The position numbers and the translations under genes were made by a program. A stretch of 64,000 bases of DNA from Erpetoichthys calabaricus. Taxonomy: Eukaryota > Chordata > Cladistia > Polypteriformes > Polypteridae. The stretch spans positions 38,278,674 to 38,342,673 of the forward strand of contig NC_041396.2 of assembly GCF_900747795.2 (NCBI RefSeq), given 5' to 3'. A model generated the notes under the pieces. It had not been told where the DNA came from. It did not search any database and saw only the letters and a program-made list of their open reading frames with translations. Shown here piece by piece: positions 1-12,190 of the stretch (position 1 is its first letter; each line of letters starts with the position of its first letter).

Positions 1-455
1 GATAGACGAAATTGCGAAGGTCAGGGTCCACAGTGTAACAACATGACGTGCAATAAATAAATTAAAAATAGAATTAAAATTTTAAATTTAGAAATTAAAA
101 CACAAACAAGACAAGACATTGTGCAAAGATAGGACAAAGAAGTAGCAGCAATATTGATGTGTAAGATATGTAATATAATAAATAATAGATATAGATAATA
201 CAGAAATTATCAGTGTATGCTAATAGTTGTTTAAGACGTGTAAACAATGACAGGTCAGAATGTTTCAGAGCAGAAGGATAACAAGAGTGTCAAAATACTT
301 AAAGGTCAGTATGAGATTTTCAGTTCTTTTCTACATGCACACTCGTCTTTGCAGGAAAGTGGCTCACATGTACAAAAGTTCTGTTTTTAGAGGTGGTTGA
401 GGACGTGTGGAAGGTCTCAGGGGGCAGCCTGGTGTTAACCTAGTGTTAGTATAGT

Positions 456-2690
456 GAGGGTAAAATATTTCAACATATTTAGAGAGCCCATAAAAAGTTT
501 TCATATTTTATTGTTATAAAATATTTGACATTGATCAACAACAAAACCCAAGTTTTCACCCCATTCTAAGTCAGTATTTAATCAATGCATGTTTGGCAGC
601 AGTGGCAGCCTTGTGTCTCTGTGCGCAGGTCTCTGTCAGCTTTGTACATCTGAACACTGATATTTTCCAAGTTCTTCTTTGTAAAACTGCTCAAGTTCTG
701 TTATGGAAATTGCAAGTGAATAGGCTTTATCAAGTCCAGACGCAAATTCTCCATTGGATTGACAATTGGACTCTGTAGGACATTGTCATTGTTGTTTTTA
801 AACCATTCCAATGTAGCTTTGGCTTTATGCTTGAGGCTGTTGTCTTTGAGAAAAAACAAAGGCGTAGGTTTCTTGCAGACTGCATCAGGTGTTCCTCCAG
901 GATATTTCACTGCATTCGTTTTGCCCTCGACCCTCACAAACCTTCCAGGACCTGATACAGAGAAGAGCCACCCCACAGCATGATGCTGCCACCACCATTA
1001 TGCTTTACAGTGGGAATGGTGTGTTTTAGATGAGGCCCAGTCTTTGGCTTACATCTAATGAGGTTTTTGGCCTTCAGACAAACTCCACAACTGTGGTGTC
1101 ATCAGACCACAGGACCTTCTTCCAGCCGATTTCAAAATCTCACATGTGCCTTTTGGCAAACTCCAAATTTTTTATGCATTCTTCTCTTTGCCATTCTCCC
1201 ATAAAGCTGCAATTGGTGAAACACCTGAACAACAGCTACTGCCTCACAGTCTCTCCCATTTTAACCACTATATCCTGTAACTCCTTCAAAGGTGTCATCT
1301 TTTTCCAGCATGATCCCTCAGTTTTTGTGGATGGCCTGCTCAGGGCAGATTTACAGCTTTGCTATATTCTTACCATTTATTAATGATTGATTTAACTGGA
1401 CTCCGATGGATATTCAGTAACTTGGATATTTTCTTGTCTCCATCCCCTGAATTGTGATTTTTGATCACTTTTCATTGAGTTGCTTAGAGTGTTCTTTTTT
1501 CTTAATTGTGTAACTTAGGCCATCATACTGACTCCTGAAAAGCTGGACCTCCTATACTGTATACAGGGGCATTTACACTACAGTCAACCGAAACCACAGG
1601 CAGGTGACCTCCATTGAACTAATTCTGTGAATTCTGAAACCAGTTGGCTGAACCACTGATGATTAAGGGGTGTCATATTAAAGGTGGTAAATCCTTGTGC
1701 CATCAATTATTTTGTGTTTTATATTTCTCTCTTTCTCTCTATACTGTATATATTTTGTATATCAATAACACCCACCAAGTCCATAGACAACCCTGGGCTG
1801 GTAATTGCTGAACAGCTGTCCTTCAGGAAACATGTTGCTATGGTCTCTCAGTCTTGTAGATTCACTCTATAAATTATCCATATGATCAGGCTGCATCTGA
1901 CAGAGTATGCAGCACAACCCCTTGCCTAAGTTTTGATCCTGTCACATCTGGACTACTGTTGGCCGGAATACCAGCATGTGTCACCAAACCACTGAAGATG
2001 ATTCACAATGCAGTGACACATCTGGTGTTGGACCACCCGAGGTAGGCACATGTCACTCTTCTTTTCAGATCACTACATTGGACCTCTGTAGCATCTGTCC
2101 TAAACCTAAATGCTTGCCTATAGAGTAGTCAATGGATTAGCACTTCCATGGGGGGAAGACTTGTGAAGTCCAAAGCTCCTTCTCGACCTCTCAAGTCTTC
2201 TAATGAAACAACACCTGGTAATGCCACCGCTGCATGGCATCAAATCTTAATCCAGACTCTTTTCGTGTAGAGTGCCTAGCTTGTGGTATGAGCTGCCCAA
2301 CTCTGTTCGAAATGCTGAATACCTCAAAGTGTTGAAGAAGTGTTTGAAGACTCTTTTGTCAAAATGATGCTGGTTTTTAGATTTTGTAACCTAGGAATTA
2401 TAACTACTTTGTATTTTGTTCTGAGTTTTTCACTTGTGATCAACAATTTTTGCATCTTGTCCTGCAGCACTTGTTCCCAGAATTCCCCCAGACTGATGTT
2501 TGCTTGATTATGTTGACCGCTTTTGTAAGTTACTTTGAAGAAAAGCATTTGCTAAGCAAATAAATGTAAATGTAAGTATTTGTAATTAAATTAGATCACT
2601 TTGCTGGGTTTTGTTTACACGTTGACATTAAAGAGTCTGTGATTCAAAGCTGTAGAACAATAAAATGTGAAAACTTCCAAGGAGGCCACA
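456..2690 (-). mobile_element. Tc1/mariner DNA transposon fossil, split by an L2 LINE
   Basis: The left part (about 456-1726) and the right end (about 2577-2690) belong to one element of a widespread fish Tc1-like family. On the minus strand one can read SGPGRFVRVEGKTNAVKYPG and QDNSLKHKAKATLEWFKNN of the transposase DDE region. The terminal stretches 485-545 and 2590-2680 are inverted and related (TTTTCATATTTTATTGTT against AACAATAAAATGTGAAAA). The transposase has many stops and deletions. The interval between the two parts is an L2 fragment. Confidence 0.85.
1727..2577 (+). mobile_element. L2-clade LINE fragment inserted in the Tc1 fossil
   Basis: It starts with a CT-rich run, then a decayed reverse transcriptase C-terminal part (DNPGLVIAEQLSFRKHVAMV, SQSCRFTL), and ends in the L2-type tail GCATTTGCTAAGCAAATAAA with TGTAAATG repeats. 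It is 5' truncated, as usual for LINEs. A target duplication is at most a few bases (TATTT). Confidence 0.8.
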
Positions 2691-3005
2691 TTTACACTAC
2701 TCAGTCTCAATGCCCAGACTGTAATTGATAAAGAAATCTGATGTAATGTCTGTGGTATTTACATACAATGGTCTAGATGTGGCCTATGTATTTACATATA
2801 CATTCAGCTTATGTGGAATGCATGCTCTGCGCATACACTGTGACGCAGGTAAGGTGTAAACATGAATCCCACATGTTTTTTTTCTGCTGATGTTTTTCAG
2901 TTTTATATGTTTTTTGAATCTGAGCTTGTTTTGTAAATATGGTGAGTCAGGCCAGAAGGGCTATGGCAGTATATGCCCTTAGCAATTTTTGACTTCCTCC
3001 ACCTC

Positions 3006-3311
3006 CATCCATCCATCCATCCATTTTCCAACCCGCTGAATCCGAACAGGGTCACGGGGGTCTGCTGGAGCCAATCCCAGCCAACACAGGGCACAAGGCA
3101 GGAACCAATCCAGGGCAGGGTGCCAACCCACCGCAGGACACACACAAACACACCCACACACCAAGCACACACTAGGGCCAATTTATAATCGCCAATCCAC
3201 CTAACCTGCATGTCTTTGGACTGTGGGAGGAAACCGAAGCGCCCGGAGGAAACCCACGCAGACACGGGGAGAACATGCAAACTCCACACAGGGATGACCC
3301 GGGAATCGAAC
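3006..3311 (-). mobile_element. V-SINE-like SINE, 5' truncated
   Basis: The minus strand reads the conserved body (CATGTTCTCCCCGTGTCTGC, CCTCCCACAGTCCAAAGAC) and ends in a GGAT repeat. The tRNA-like head is missing. It is bounded by TCCTCCACCTC at 2995-3005 and 3312-3322, an 11-bp target duplication. Confidence 0.88.
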
Positions 3312-3593
3312 TCCTCCACCTCTAATCAGAAAATTGTTTGAATACATAAGATTTGTGAGACTGTATGTGTAGCCACTTTGATGATGCTCAATGGCTGCAG
3401 AGCTTTCAAATGAGACAAATAACATTCGAATATCTACTGTATGTCTCACAAATGCTGTATCCTCCCTGCAATGCTGAGCATACATTTTGTCTGTCATGAT
3501 TGTTCTGACCTGTCACATAATGCATAAAAATAACATAGTCAAGCCGCACCCTCATGTAAAAATCCAATTTGACTGTTTATACTTGGATACATT

Positions 3594-3970
3594 TCATTAC
3601 TAGCACGTAGACTTGTCTGGCTCAACTGGAATAATCCTAGCCCACCTCTTTAAAGTCAGTGGGTAACTGATGTTATACTGTATATTATGTTAAATTGAAA
3701 TAAAATCTAATTCTCACTTGAATGATCTGTTCAAAACCTTTTTAAAACCAGGCAGGACCTAATCAATAACATTTTAGAATAAGCATTTAAATTGGGGGAA
3801 AAGACTTCTTTCTCTCTTTACTACTCTCAATTGTTTCACTCTGGCTTGTTGGCCTTCCCCTCTTTCTCATGGGTGCGGGTTGATTTTATTTTAGTTTTGT
3901 TAAGTTTGACTTGGTTGTATGAAATGTTATATGCTTTTAATAAATTTAATAAAAGATCCAAAAAAAAAAA
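3594..3970 (+). mobile_element. L1-like LINE 3' end with poly(A)
   Basis: The sequence matches the 3' end of the larger L1-like fragment at 15.7-16.4 kb (TAAAGTCAGTGGGTAACTGATG, AACCAGGCAGGACCTAATCA) and ends in an A run. It is flanked by ACTTGGATACATT (3581-3593) and ACTTGGATAAATT (3971-3983), a 13-bp target duplication with one mismatch. Confidence 0.85.
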
Positions 3971-4199
3971 ACTTGGATAAATTAATACATGGAAATGAAG
4001 ATAAATTTATTACCAAATATGAAAATGGCCTGCACCAAACTCATATACCATTGATTAAAAAGAATAAACTGTCACATCATAGGGGCAGTGTTAACGTGGG
4101 CTTTTTGGTTCATGTTCTGAGTTCTGCGAGTTTGGTTTATTTCATGCTCTGTTCAAAACTCCTGCTTGTTTTTGGCCATAGTCACTCTATTATCTCCCA

Positions 4200-4870
4200 G
4201 TCAGATGAGGGAATTTAAAGCACAGTTTGTAGGTGGGCAAAAAAAATGTCTCAAACACAGGATTATGGTGAGAAGAACCTTATCAGAATTAGATGATGTT
4301 AAAAGTGGTGTCGTTCAGGGTCATATTTGGAGCTGCTGCTATTTTTAATTTTCATAAATGATATGGACAGAAGTATAAATAACAACATTGATGATCTGGA
4401 AGGGCGGCACGGTGGCGCAGTGGGTAGCGCTGCTGCCTCGCAGTTGGGAGACCTGGGGACCCGGGTTCGCTTCCCGGGTCCTCCCTGCGTGGAGTTTGCA
4501 TGTTCTCCCCGTGTCTGCGTGGGTTTCCTCCGGGCGCTCCGGTTTCCTCCCACAGTCCAAAGACATGCAGGTTAGGTGGATTGGCGATTCTAAATTGGCC
4601 CTAGTGTGTGCTTGGTGTGTGGGTGTGTTTGTGTGTGTCCTGCGGTGGGTTGGCACCCTGCCCGGGATTGGTTCCCTGCCTTGTGCCCTGTGTTGGCTGG
4701 GATTGGCTCCAGCAGACCCCCGTGACCCTGTGTTCGGATTCAGCGGGTTGGAAAATGGATGGATGGATGGATGGATGATCTGGAAAGGAGCATAAATAAC
4801 AACCTGGTTAAGTCTGCAGATGATGCAAAATTTGATATATGGTCTGCTTATGATTCCAAGGATTAATAAA
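4200..4870 (+). mobile_element. CR1-like LINE reverse transcriptase fragment, interrupted by a SINE
   Basis: Either side of the SINE the plus strand encodes a decayed reverse transcriptase: [20 protein letters not shown] before it and NNNLVKSADDAKFDI after it, i.e. the region leading to the catalytic ADD motif. Stops and small gaps show an old copy. The exact ends are not clear. Confidence 0.7.
4402..4773 (+). mobile_element. V-SINE-like SINE, full length
   Basis: Full tRNA-like head (GGCACGGTGGCGCAGTGGG as A box region, GGTTCGCTTCCC as B box), conserved body and (GGAT)n tail. It is flanked by GATGATCTGGAA at 4390-4401 and 4774-4785. The frames open across it on both strands are SINE artefacts, not genes. 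Confidence 0.95.
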
Positions 4871-4875
4871 ATAAC

Positions 4876-5588
4876 AGAGAAGACTCACTACTTCAGTTTA
4901 GCATATCCTGACTAGAGCTGCTGATTAACTGTACAGACTGCATCTCTGTTGTTAGTCATTAGCACTAAAACATAAGTGACATGATAGTTATAATTTGATA
5001 CTAACGGTCACCTATTCTGTTTCTCTTCTTGGTACTCAAATGTGGCACTTGGTGTCATGGCCCACCTGCCAAGTTGTTTTGCCTGCCTAAGGTAAAGTCA
5101 TCCCTGATGGAGGATCGCAGGAATGATGGGGTAGAGGGGTCCTTTCATCGTATTAGCGCTATTTCAGCAGTTGGAATGGCCAAAAGGGGGAGGCAGCTTG
5201 ATGGATGAGGTCTCCAGGACTCTAAACAAATCCAAATCATATTACGTGATATCATCTACTGTTAAATTCTGCTCTGTACTTGTAATTTTTTTATTTTTAT
5301 ACTGTATTGAGGATTTTTTCTGTTCTGTGTATTGTATTGTATTTGACACCCACTGCATGCCTAACCTACCTGGAAAGGGTTCTCTCTCTGAATTACCTTT
5401 CCCAAGGTTTCTTCCATTTTTTCCCAACAAGGGTTTTTTTGGGGGGGGGAGTTTTTCCTTGTCTTCTTTGAGAGTCAAGGCTGGGGGGCTGTCAAGAGGC
5501 AGTGCTTGTTAAAGCCCGTTGTGGCACTTCTTGTGTGATTTTGGGCTATACAAAAATAAATTGTATTGTATTGTATTGTATTGTATAT
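4876..5588 (+). mobile_element. L2-like LINE 3' end, copy 1
   Basis: It begins in the last reverse transcriptase codons (AAGACTCACTACTTCAGTTT, KTHYFS-like) and continues into a long 3' UTR ending GTGATTTTGGGCTATACAAA and (TTGTA)n. It is closely related to the copy at 11.5-12.2 kb in the same orientation. Confidence 0.85.
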
Positions 5589-5749
5589 ATGAGCCAATGA
5601 TGTACCTTTGGCTGAATTGTTACAGTGGGACTTGGGCAGCATACAGTCTCAGGTTGATTTGTGACAGGTGAAAATATGTGTACGTAAATGTGGTGTGTTA
5701 CATGTAAAAAGTAAAAATGTTACATCTGAATACACATAGGAACTTCTGA

Positions 5750-6345
5750 AACTTGAAAGTACAGGGCCTAGGAGTCATACTGGACTTATCACTATCTACA
5801 GAAGCAATCAAGAAGGCTAATAGGTTGTTAGGTTATAAATCCTGATGTGTGGAATACAAGTGAAAGCAGGTTATGCTTAAGTTGACACGCACTAGTGAGG
5901 CCTCACCTGCAGTACTGTCTTCAGTTTTGGGCTCCATATTATCAAAAAGACAAAGCAGTGCTAGGCTGATTCTGGGACTGCGAGGTATGAGTTATGGAGA
6001 GATTGAAGGAGTTGAACCATTTCAGTTTAAACAAAAGAAGATTAAGAAGTGACATGATTGACGTGTTTATAATTATGAAAGGAATTAGTAGAGAAGATCC
6101 CAGTTGTTACTTTAAAATATTCTATAATAAGAACAGAGGGGCATGGTTGGAAACTTGTTAAGGTCAGATTTCTCACAAAGTTTAAATACATGGAATACAT
6201 TGCCAGGTAGTGTGGTACAGAGTAGGAATTTAAGGACCTTCTCATCTCGACTTGATATTATTTTGGACAATCTAGGTGAAAAAGATAGACAAGCCTGTTG
6301 AGCTGAATGGTTTGTTCTCATCATAAATGCTCTAATGCATCATTT
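5750..6345 (+). mobile_element. CR1-like LINE 3' fragment
   Basis: Decayed 3' end of a reverse transcriptase (TTTGGGCTCCATATTATCAA; SYGEIEGVEPFQ in place of the usual SYEERLKEL) and 3' UTR ending GAGCTGAATGGTTTGTTCTC. The same family occurs in reverse at 14.1-14.6 kb. Confidence 0.75.
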
Positions 6346-7662
6346 CCATCCTTCGGGTGCCTGATTTCTACTATTGGTATAACAGTCAGAGTAAATCCTC
6401 TGAGACAATGGCACTTGAGAGCTCTACTTATCTTTTTAAAGGGCCAATCTGTGAACAAAACCCCTGGACTACCTTAGCTTTCAAAAAAGCAGCACATACT
6501 CATCACTGTAAGCCTCCTAATGGCATGGAGGAGATATGCTAGTCTCAGCAAGATCTCTCACTGTCTATTTTTCCTTCCTTCCTTGTTTCCCTCACTCATC
6601 TTGGCCTCTTTTATTGCACCAAAAGTATTTGCTCCTTCAATTTCCCCTTTTGTGGTTGCCATATGACCACAATGATGTACAGACACTTACTTTGACATCT
6701 CTGTACACAGGATCTTGATAACTCCTTCCAATGTCCTATGTCAACTAGGTGCTATGTCAGAAAAAACATGTCATTCCAATAATCCTTCACACATTTCACT
6801 AATTTAATTAACTTACTAGAAGAGCTGGTGGGGTTGGATGGGTTCCTGAATGGAACAGATGGATCTTTACATGCCTGGAAGACCCATGTAATCGAAAAAC
6901 AGTTGGATACCGCCTATAAGGGATATGGACTCCTTCCATGCACTAGGTGACTGCATCCCTTTGATGTATCAGCCATGCGAATACCCACAGGGTAAAAGAT
7001 TTAAGTTATTTTGGGCATCCCAGCAAGGGGCCTTGGGTGATGACAGAGGGAGCTGCATAAAGTGTTTTGGCACCAGATGTACTCCCAGTTCCGGCATATA
7101 GGGAGACATCTCACCTCAGTCACGGAGTTGGAGTCGGAAGGAGGTGGAAAACGTTTGCCTGGGAAGAGTGCAGGAAAGAAAGAAACAATGAATTGTACAT
7201 AAACTGTGCTGATTTGGATGAAGAAACCTGTTGGCTGGTACTTTGTTAAATAAAAAATATGCTTATTTGAACATGGAACTGATATGAAGAAGTTTTGTCT
7301 GGGGTATGAGGCTCTACTATGCCCCCTGCTGGCCACATTTACATAAAGAGATACACTCTCACTTAATGCAATTCAGAGTCACAAGAGGGCAAAACCCATG
7401 CCTGCACCACTGGGGACAAAGCAGGAAACCACCCTTGGCAGACTACACACACACACTCACACAGAGCTGACTTGGAGTTACCAGTAAACCAGTTTCCCAG
7501 GAGTTGTCCATGCATGTCATAGGGGATAACTATGGGGGCTAGCTACTTAAAAATCAGTAGCCAGAGACCATAAGATGTTTTCTCTTGAAGGTCAGGAGCT
7601 GGATGTCTGAGATAAGGGGCTAAAGCATTGGAAGCCCCCCAACACACTGGGCAGTGGGAAGA
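6346..7662. other. Intergenic, no gene seen
   Basis: Only short open frames with no recognisable product. A stretch around 7370-7510 (cacaagagggcaaaaccc, CA-rich run) may be a very old reverse SINE but is too degraded to call. Confidence 0.4.
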
Positions 7663-9154
7663 CACTATACACACATGTGTACACATTTATTAGGCAAATG
7701 AGTATTCCTCAGAATTCATTTTATTGTTGAACAAATACAACATTCTCACTCAATGCAAAATTTTATTTTACGTAAAACCTACATGTTCAACAAAGGAAAA
7801 ATTAGTTTTGGCTCTCTTAGGGGAATATATATGTGTGTGAAATTATTTGGCAACTAAATTGGAAAAGATTTTTTTCATTTTTTTCCTCACAATCTTTTTT
7901 AATCCCATGTTGAGTAGTAAGTGAAAGGAATAAATAACATAAAATGACATATAACAAAAACAAATAACATTTTTGGTCTTTGAAAAATATTTAATGAGCA
8001 ATATAGCCACCCTTCTTTTCAAAAACTGCCACAAGTCTCTCCACTACTGAGTGTCAGTTGATCTTGATCAGCTCACAATTAATTTTTGCTGAAGCAGCAG
8101 ACTCTGGAATGCTTTTTAAAGATATATATTGTCTTTCCTCAATGTAAATCTCACTTTGGAGAAGGGCCCTCAAGTTCTTAATAGGACTTAAGTCAGATGA
8201 GAAAGGGGGCCCGGTCATTATTTGGTCATCTTTGACGACTTTGCTGGCTAGTCAAGCAATGGAGCACTTGGATGCATGTGATGCAGCGCTGTCCTACATA
8301 AAGATCGTAGCCTTCTTGAAAGTTACAGATGTCTTCCTGTACCACTGCTTGAAGAAATAAACCAGCAGTTAGATTGGGAGTTGATTTTCTTTCTGTCTTC
8401 AACCCAAAAAGGTCTACTAGCTCATCTTTAATAACGGCAGCCCACACCAGTACTGTACGCCTTCCCCACCTTGCTGGCACCTGACTCAAAGAGCTGCCTT
8501 GTGTCCATTAGTGTTCTAGCCACTGGGCCCACCCATCTGGTCCATCAGCAGTCACTCTCATTTCATTTGTCCATAAAACCTTTAAAAATTCAGTCTTCAG
8601 GGAGTTCTTGGCCCAATCACAGTGCCTTAACTTGTGAATCTTGTTTCACCCTTCTTTACCTTAGCCGTGTCTCTGAGCACTTGACACCTTATACTTCTGG
8701 ACACTTCAGGTAAGGTTCCCATTCTGGAATATGGTGGCACTGGATGCTAATGGTTTCCTCATAGCTTCATGTATAATTCATCTCAAGCCTTTTACAGATT
8801 ATTTAGACAAAATGTTTGGTTGTTTGGTTGTCACATTATAATAGTTTAGCAATTTTCATAGTGTTGCATCTGTCTGAGAGGCATTTTACAATTTTTCCTT
8901 TTTCAGTGTCAGTTAAATCTCTTTTTTGGCCTATTTCACCTGAGGTAACAAAGCAGCCTGATAATTATGCACACCTTAATGTAAGGTGTTAATCACTTTA
9001 AGCCGTACTCTCCCTCATTAAACAATTACAGTCACCAGAAAATGACAGCATCCAATAACCATTCAGGTTTATATGGTTTAGAGTTGGAAAATATACATAG
9101 AAATTATGATACGTTCACAAAACTGACTGGCCTAATAATTGGGCACACAGTGTA
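7663..9154 (-). mobile_element. IS630/Tc1-type DNA transposon fossil
   Basis: The right end CCTAATAATTGGGCACACAG and the left end ACACATTTATTAGGCAAATG are the characteristic inverted termini of a common fish and frog element. Between them the minus strand shows a decayed transposase: RRTVLVWAAVIKDELVDLFG, FLQAVVQEDICNFQEG, CITCIQVLHCLTS (relics of DELVGPF, KQWYRK and the region around the catalytic QDNAPSHA motif). It is nearly full length (about 1.5 kb) with several frame breaks and stops. TA dinucleotides border the right end. Confidence 0.85.
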
Positions 9155-9611
9155 TAAGTCATTTAACCAATTTCAAGATGACATACACAGTATGTTACAG
9201 CTGTTTTCAGATTTTACAAGTAGTCTTCTCAGTAACACATTACAGACACTTTAACATCACAGAAACTTTTTTAAGGAATCAGAAACTTTTTAGAAACTAT
9301 AGAATTTTAAATTTTTAATCAGTACATGATGTAATTTTACAACGTAATGCAAGTATATACTTATATGAAGTTATAACAATGAATTATCAAATATAAGAAT
9401 AAGAGTTAAAGTAACTAAAGGTTTAACTAGATGTTGTTTCAAGCCCTGGCAAGTGAGGCTTTTGTCTCATCGTAGAGGAGCCACCAAGATAGTTGCTAAG
9501 GTTAAAATGAAGATGAGTAACAAACACCCCTCCAGAAAGTGGGAATAAACTAATGGGAAAGCTCAAATACTCCTCCTATGAAGGAGGCGGAGGAGGAGGT
9601 TGGGAGGATGT

Positions 9612-9670
9612 TCTAATTACAGCGCGTTGCCACACCAACCACACAACAAACTACCTGGACTGGGATCCAA
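9612..9670 (-). mobile_element. Short LINE 3' fragment
   Basis: AGCGCGTTGCCACACCAACC and the following bases match the LINE end at 46.79-46.85 kb (AGCACGTTGCCGCACCCTCC). Only about 60 bp survive. Confidence 0.55.
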
Positions 9671-9864
9671 GTGTAGCCATGCAATGAGTGACACCTCAGC
9701 ACCACACTGAATAATGTGAGCTTGAAGAGGTGCTAAAATCAATCAAAGAGTCCACAGATCACCTTTATTTACAAGGCAATATTCACATTAATGGGAGAGT
9801 CCAAAAGAGTCAGAAAATACTGGTGGCACTTGTTGATCGGATGAAGCTCTGCTTGTTCTGCCTA

Positions 9865-10441
9865 TTAACTCTTTCAGGGTGGATGTCAACTTTTGTCAAA
9901 AGGAGGGGTTGACAGTGGTAATCAACTGTAAATGGTGACAAAACCCACTGTTATGTTTTAGTTGGACTCTCATTGATAGAAGGAAAGTTAGCTTCATTGG
10001 TTTGACTGAGATTCCCTGCGCGAGTAGCAAATAACAGCAAAAATGGCATTGACATCTGGTGAGAGATAGAAGTGAACGTGCAAAGCAAAATGCTCTGTGG
10101 ACGAGATTTTGCATATTATCGTTGAATTGGACTCTGACTTATCGGATTTTGATACAAGTGATCAAAAACAAATGTGAGGTACCAGCATCAGCTGATCGAT
10201 CCCCAGCTGATCATGTTGCTAACACGCATACGACAATACCTGTCACTTACAATGACAAGAGGTACAAACCAGATTACAATGCACTGTGAACCGTGACCGC
10301 TCTGCTTCCCCTGCCATGCGAAGACAGTCTGCACAGCATGCAGCAACAGACGTTTTATGTTGATTTCTGTGTGAAAAGCTTTATATGCTTTTCAGAAAAC
10401 TGTATTTTTTGGAAAAAATTATTCAGCCCTCAAAGAGTTAA
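9865..10441 (+). mobile_element. piggyBac-type non-autonomous element (MITE)
   Basis: Flanked by TTAA at 9865-9868 and 10438-10441 with short inverted ends (CTCTTTCAGGG and CCCTCAAAGAG). Inside, ATGGCATTGACATCTGGTGA begins a decayed N-terminus like that of piggyBac/PGBD4 transposases, including ERAKQNAL and an acidic LDSDLSDFDTSDQ-like stretch spread over the reading frames. The catalytic part is gone, so this is an internal deletion derivative of an autonomous element. Confidence 0.8.
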
Positions 10442-10789
10442 GGGTCAGATGATATGATGTATTAGATGAGGTAATGTAACAGAAAAGTATAAAAGCAATT
10501 AAATTGTTTTATTGGTTTTCACTCCTTGGACAGAGACATTTGTGCATATTTATGTGCAAATAAAGAATTATTCTGCCTTTTCATCTGGTCTCCATGATAT
10601 GTTCTCTTTTGTTCAACCAGGAACTATCGTTGGAGGTGCTAAGGCGAGTAATTGTGCTGATTGGTTGACCACAAGAAATCTCGTATTCTTACAAATCTGT
10701 TAATAGTTTGGAATTTAGAGAATTATCGGTAAAAATAAAGTGGCACATGAGGGAGGAGGCTATGAAGAGTGTGAAGTGCAGCCATGCAC

Positions 10790-11150
10790 ACATCAAAGCA
10801 ATAACATTCCCCATGAAGTTGCAAATATGGTTGAGTTAGGATCCCCGGGGAGGTTGGGGTCCCCATAGACCATCTCCCTGGTGCAGCATGTCAAGCCAAT
10901 ATTGAAGCAATAATCTTCTCTGTGACGTTGAAATCGGTGAGGAGGAACCGTGTGAACTCCCAATTGTGCCACACTTTGCACCACAGCAATCTTCATAGCT
11001 GCCTCTTGGGGATGGCAGGCCAAGTCCACATTTTAGCAATAATCTCCCCTGTCAAGCAATAAGTGGGGGGGTCCTGTGTGAATTCGTAAATGTGCCTCAC
11101 TTTGTACCACATCACTCTTACTCTGCACCATAACAATCTTCTTCACACAT
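10790..11150. repeat. Diverged internal repeat
   Basis: Two related segments of about 110-130 bp: 10885-11000 (CAAGCCAATATTGAAGCAATAATC, then GGAACCGTGTGAACTCCCAATTGTGCC) and 11025-11125 (AGCAATAATCTCCCCTGTCAAG, then GTCCTGTGTGAATTCGTAAATGTGCC). This may be an old tandem duplication. I do not recognise a family. Confidence 0.4.
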
Positions 11151-11461
11151 CACATAGTTTGTATAAGGTTACAGTTCGTGTTGTGCAGTGAAAACACAAC
11201 ACGTGAAAGTGGCCAGGAACCACAGGTGACCCAACGCCTACATTGTACAGAAACTCATTGGCTTGTGAAGTTCCTGTGTTGGGAAAGTGCATAATGAGTT
11301 AGTTAAAGGGCTTGAACCAACAAACCTTGAATGAATACCTTGGCAGGTTGGGGTCACGCAGCTGGCCAGGCTGATTGTTCAGTTTGCATTCTGATACCGG
11401 AGTTAGACCACCTATTTGCCATTTTTCCTTTTTGTTGTTGTTGGTCTGCCTGCTATTATAA

Positions 11462-12190
11462 GAGATGCCCCTTCGGTCTCAGCTTTCAAATCCCAGCTGA
11501 AGACTCACTACTTCAGTTTAGCACACCCTGACTAGAGCTGCTGATTAACTGTACAGACTGCATCTCTGTTGTTGGTCATTAGCACTAAAACATAAGTAAC
11601 ATGATAGTTATAATTTGTTACTAACCCTCACCTATTCTGTTTCTCTTCTTGGCACTCAAATGTGGCCCACCTGCCAAATTGTTTTGCCTGCCTAAGGTAA
11701 ACTCATTTATGATGGAGGATCACAGGAATCGTCGGGTAGATGGGTGCTTTCATCAGACTGGCTGGCCTAGCGCTGTCTCAGCTGTGGAATGGCCAATAGG
11801 GGGAGGCAGCTTGATGGCTGAGGTCTCCAGGACTCTGAACAAATGCAAATCATATTATGTGATATCATCTACTATTAAATTCTGGTCTGTACTTGTAATA
11901 TTTTTATACTGTATTGAGGATTAGTTGTGTTCTGTTCTGTTAATTTTATTGATATGACCCTCTTTCTTTTTTCACCCACTGCACGCCCAACTTACCTTTG
12001 AACTGCATTTCCAAGGGTTTCTTCCATTTTTTCCCTACAAGGGTTTTTTTTGGGAGTTTTTCCTTGTCTTCTTGGAGAGTCAAGACTGGGGGGCTGTCAA
12101 GAGGCAATGCCTGTTAAAGCCCATTGCGACACTTCTTGTGTGATTTTGGGCTATACAAAAATAAACTGTATTGTATTGTATTGTATTGTT
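11462..12190 (+). mobile_element. L2-like LINE 3' end, copy 2
   Basis: Starts at TCAGCTTTCAAATCCCAGCT (LSFKSQLKTHYFSL-like reverse transcriptase C-terminus) and carries the same 3' UTR as the copy at 4.9-5.6 kb, with a TTGTA-repeat tail. The two copies share long runs, so they are one subfamily; this copy keeps slightly more coding sequence. Confidence 0.85.

Noticed and set aside
1-455. Left edge of the window as part of a gene
   Set aside because: AT-rich, no frame or splice structure, no recognised repeat.
2903-3319. 138-codon minus-strand open frame
   Set aside because: It lies in a SINE; the same peptide ([13 protein letters not shown]-like) recurs in every SINE copy, so it is a by-product of the SINE sequence.
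4388-4795. 135-codon plus-strand open frame
   Set aside because: Entirely within the SINE at 4402-4773; no protein family.
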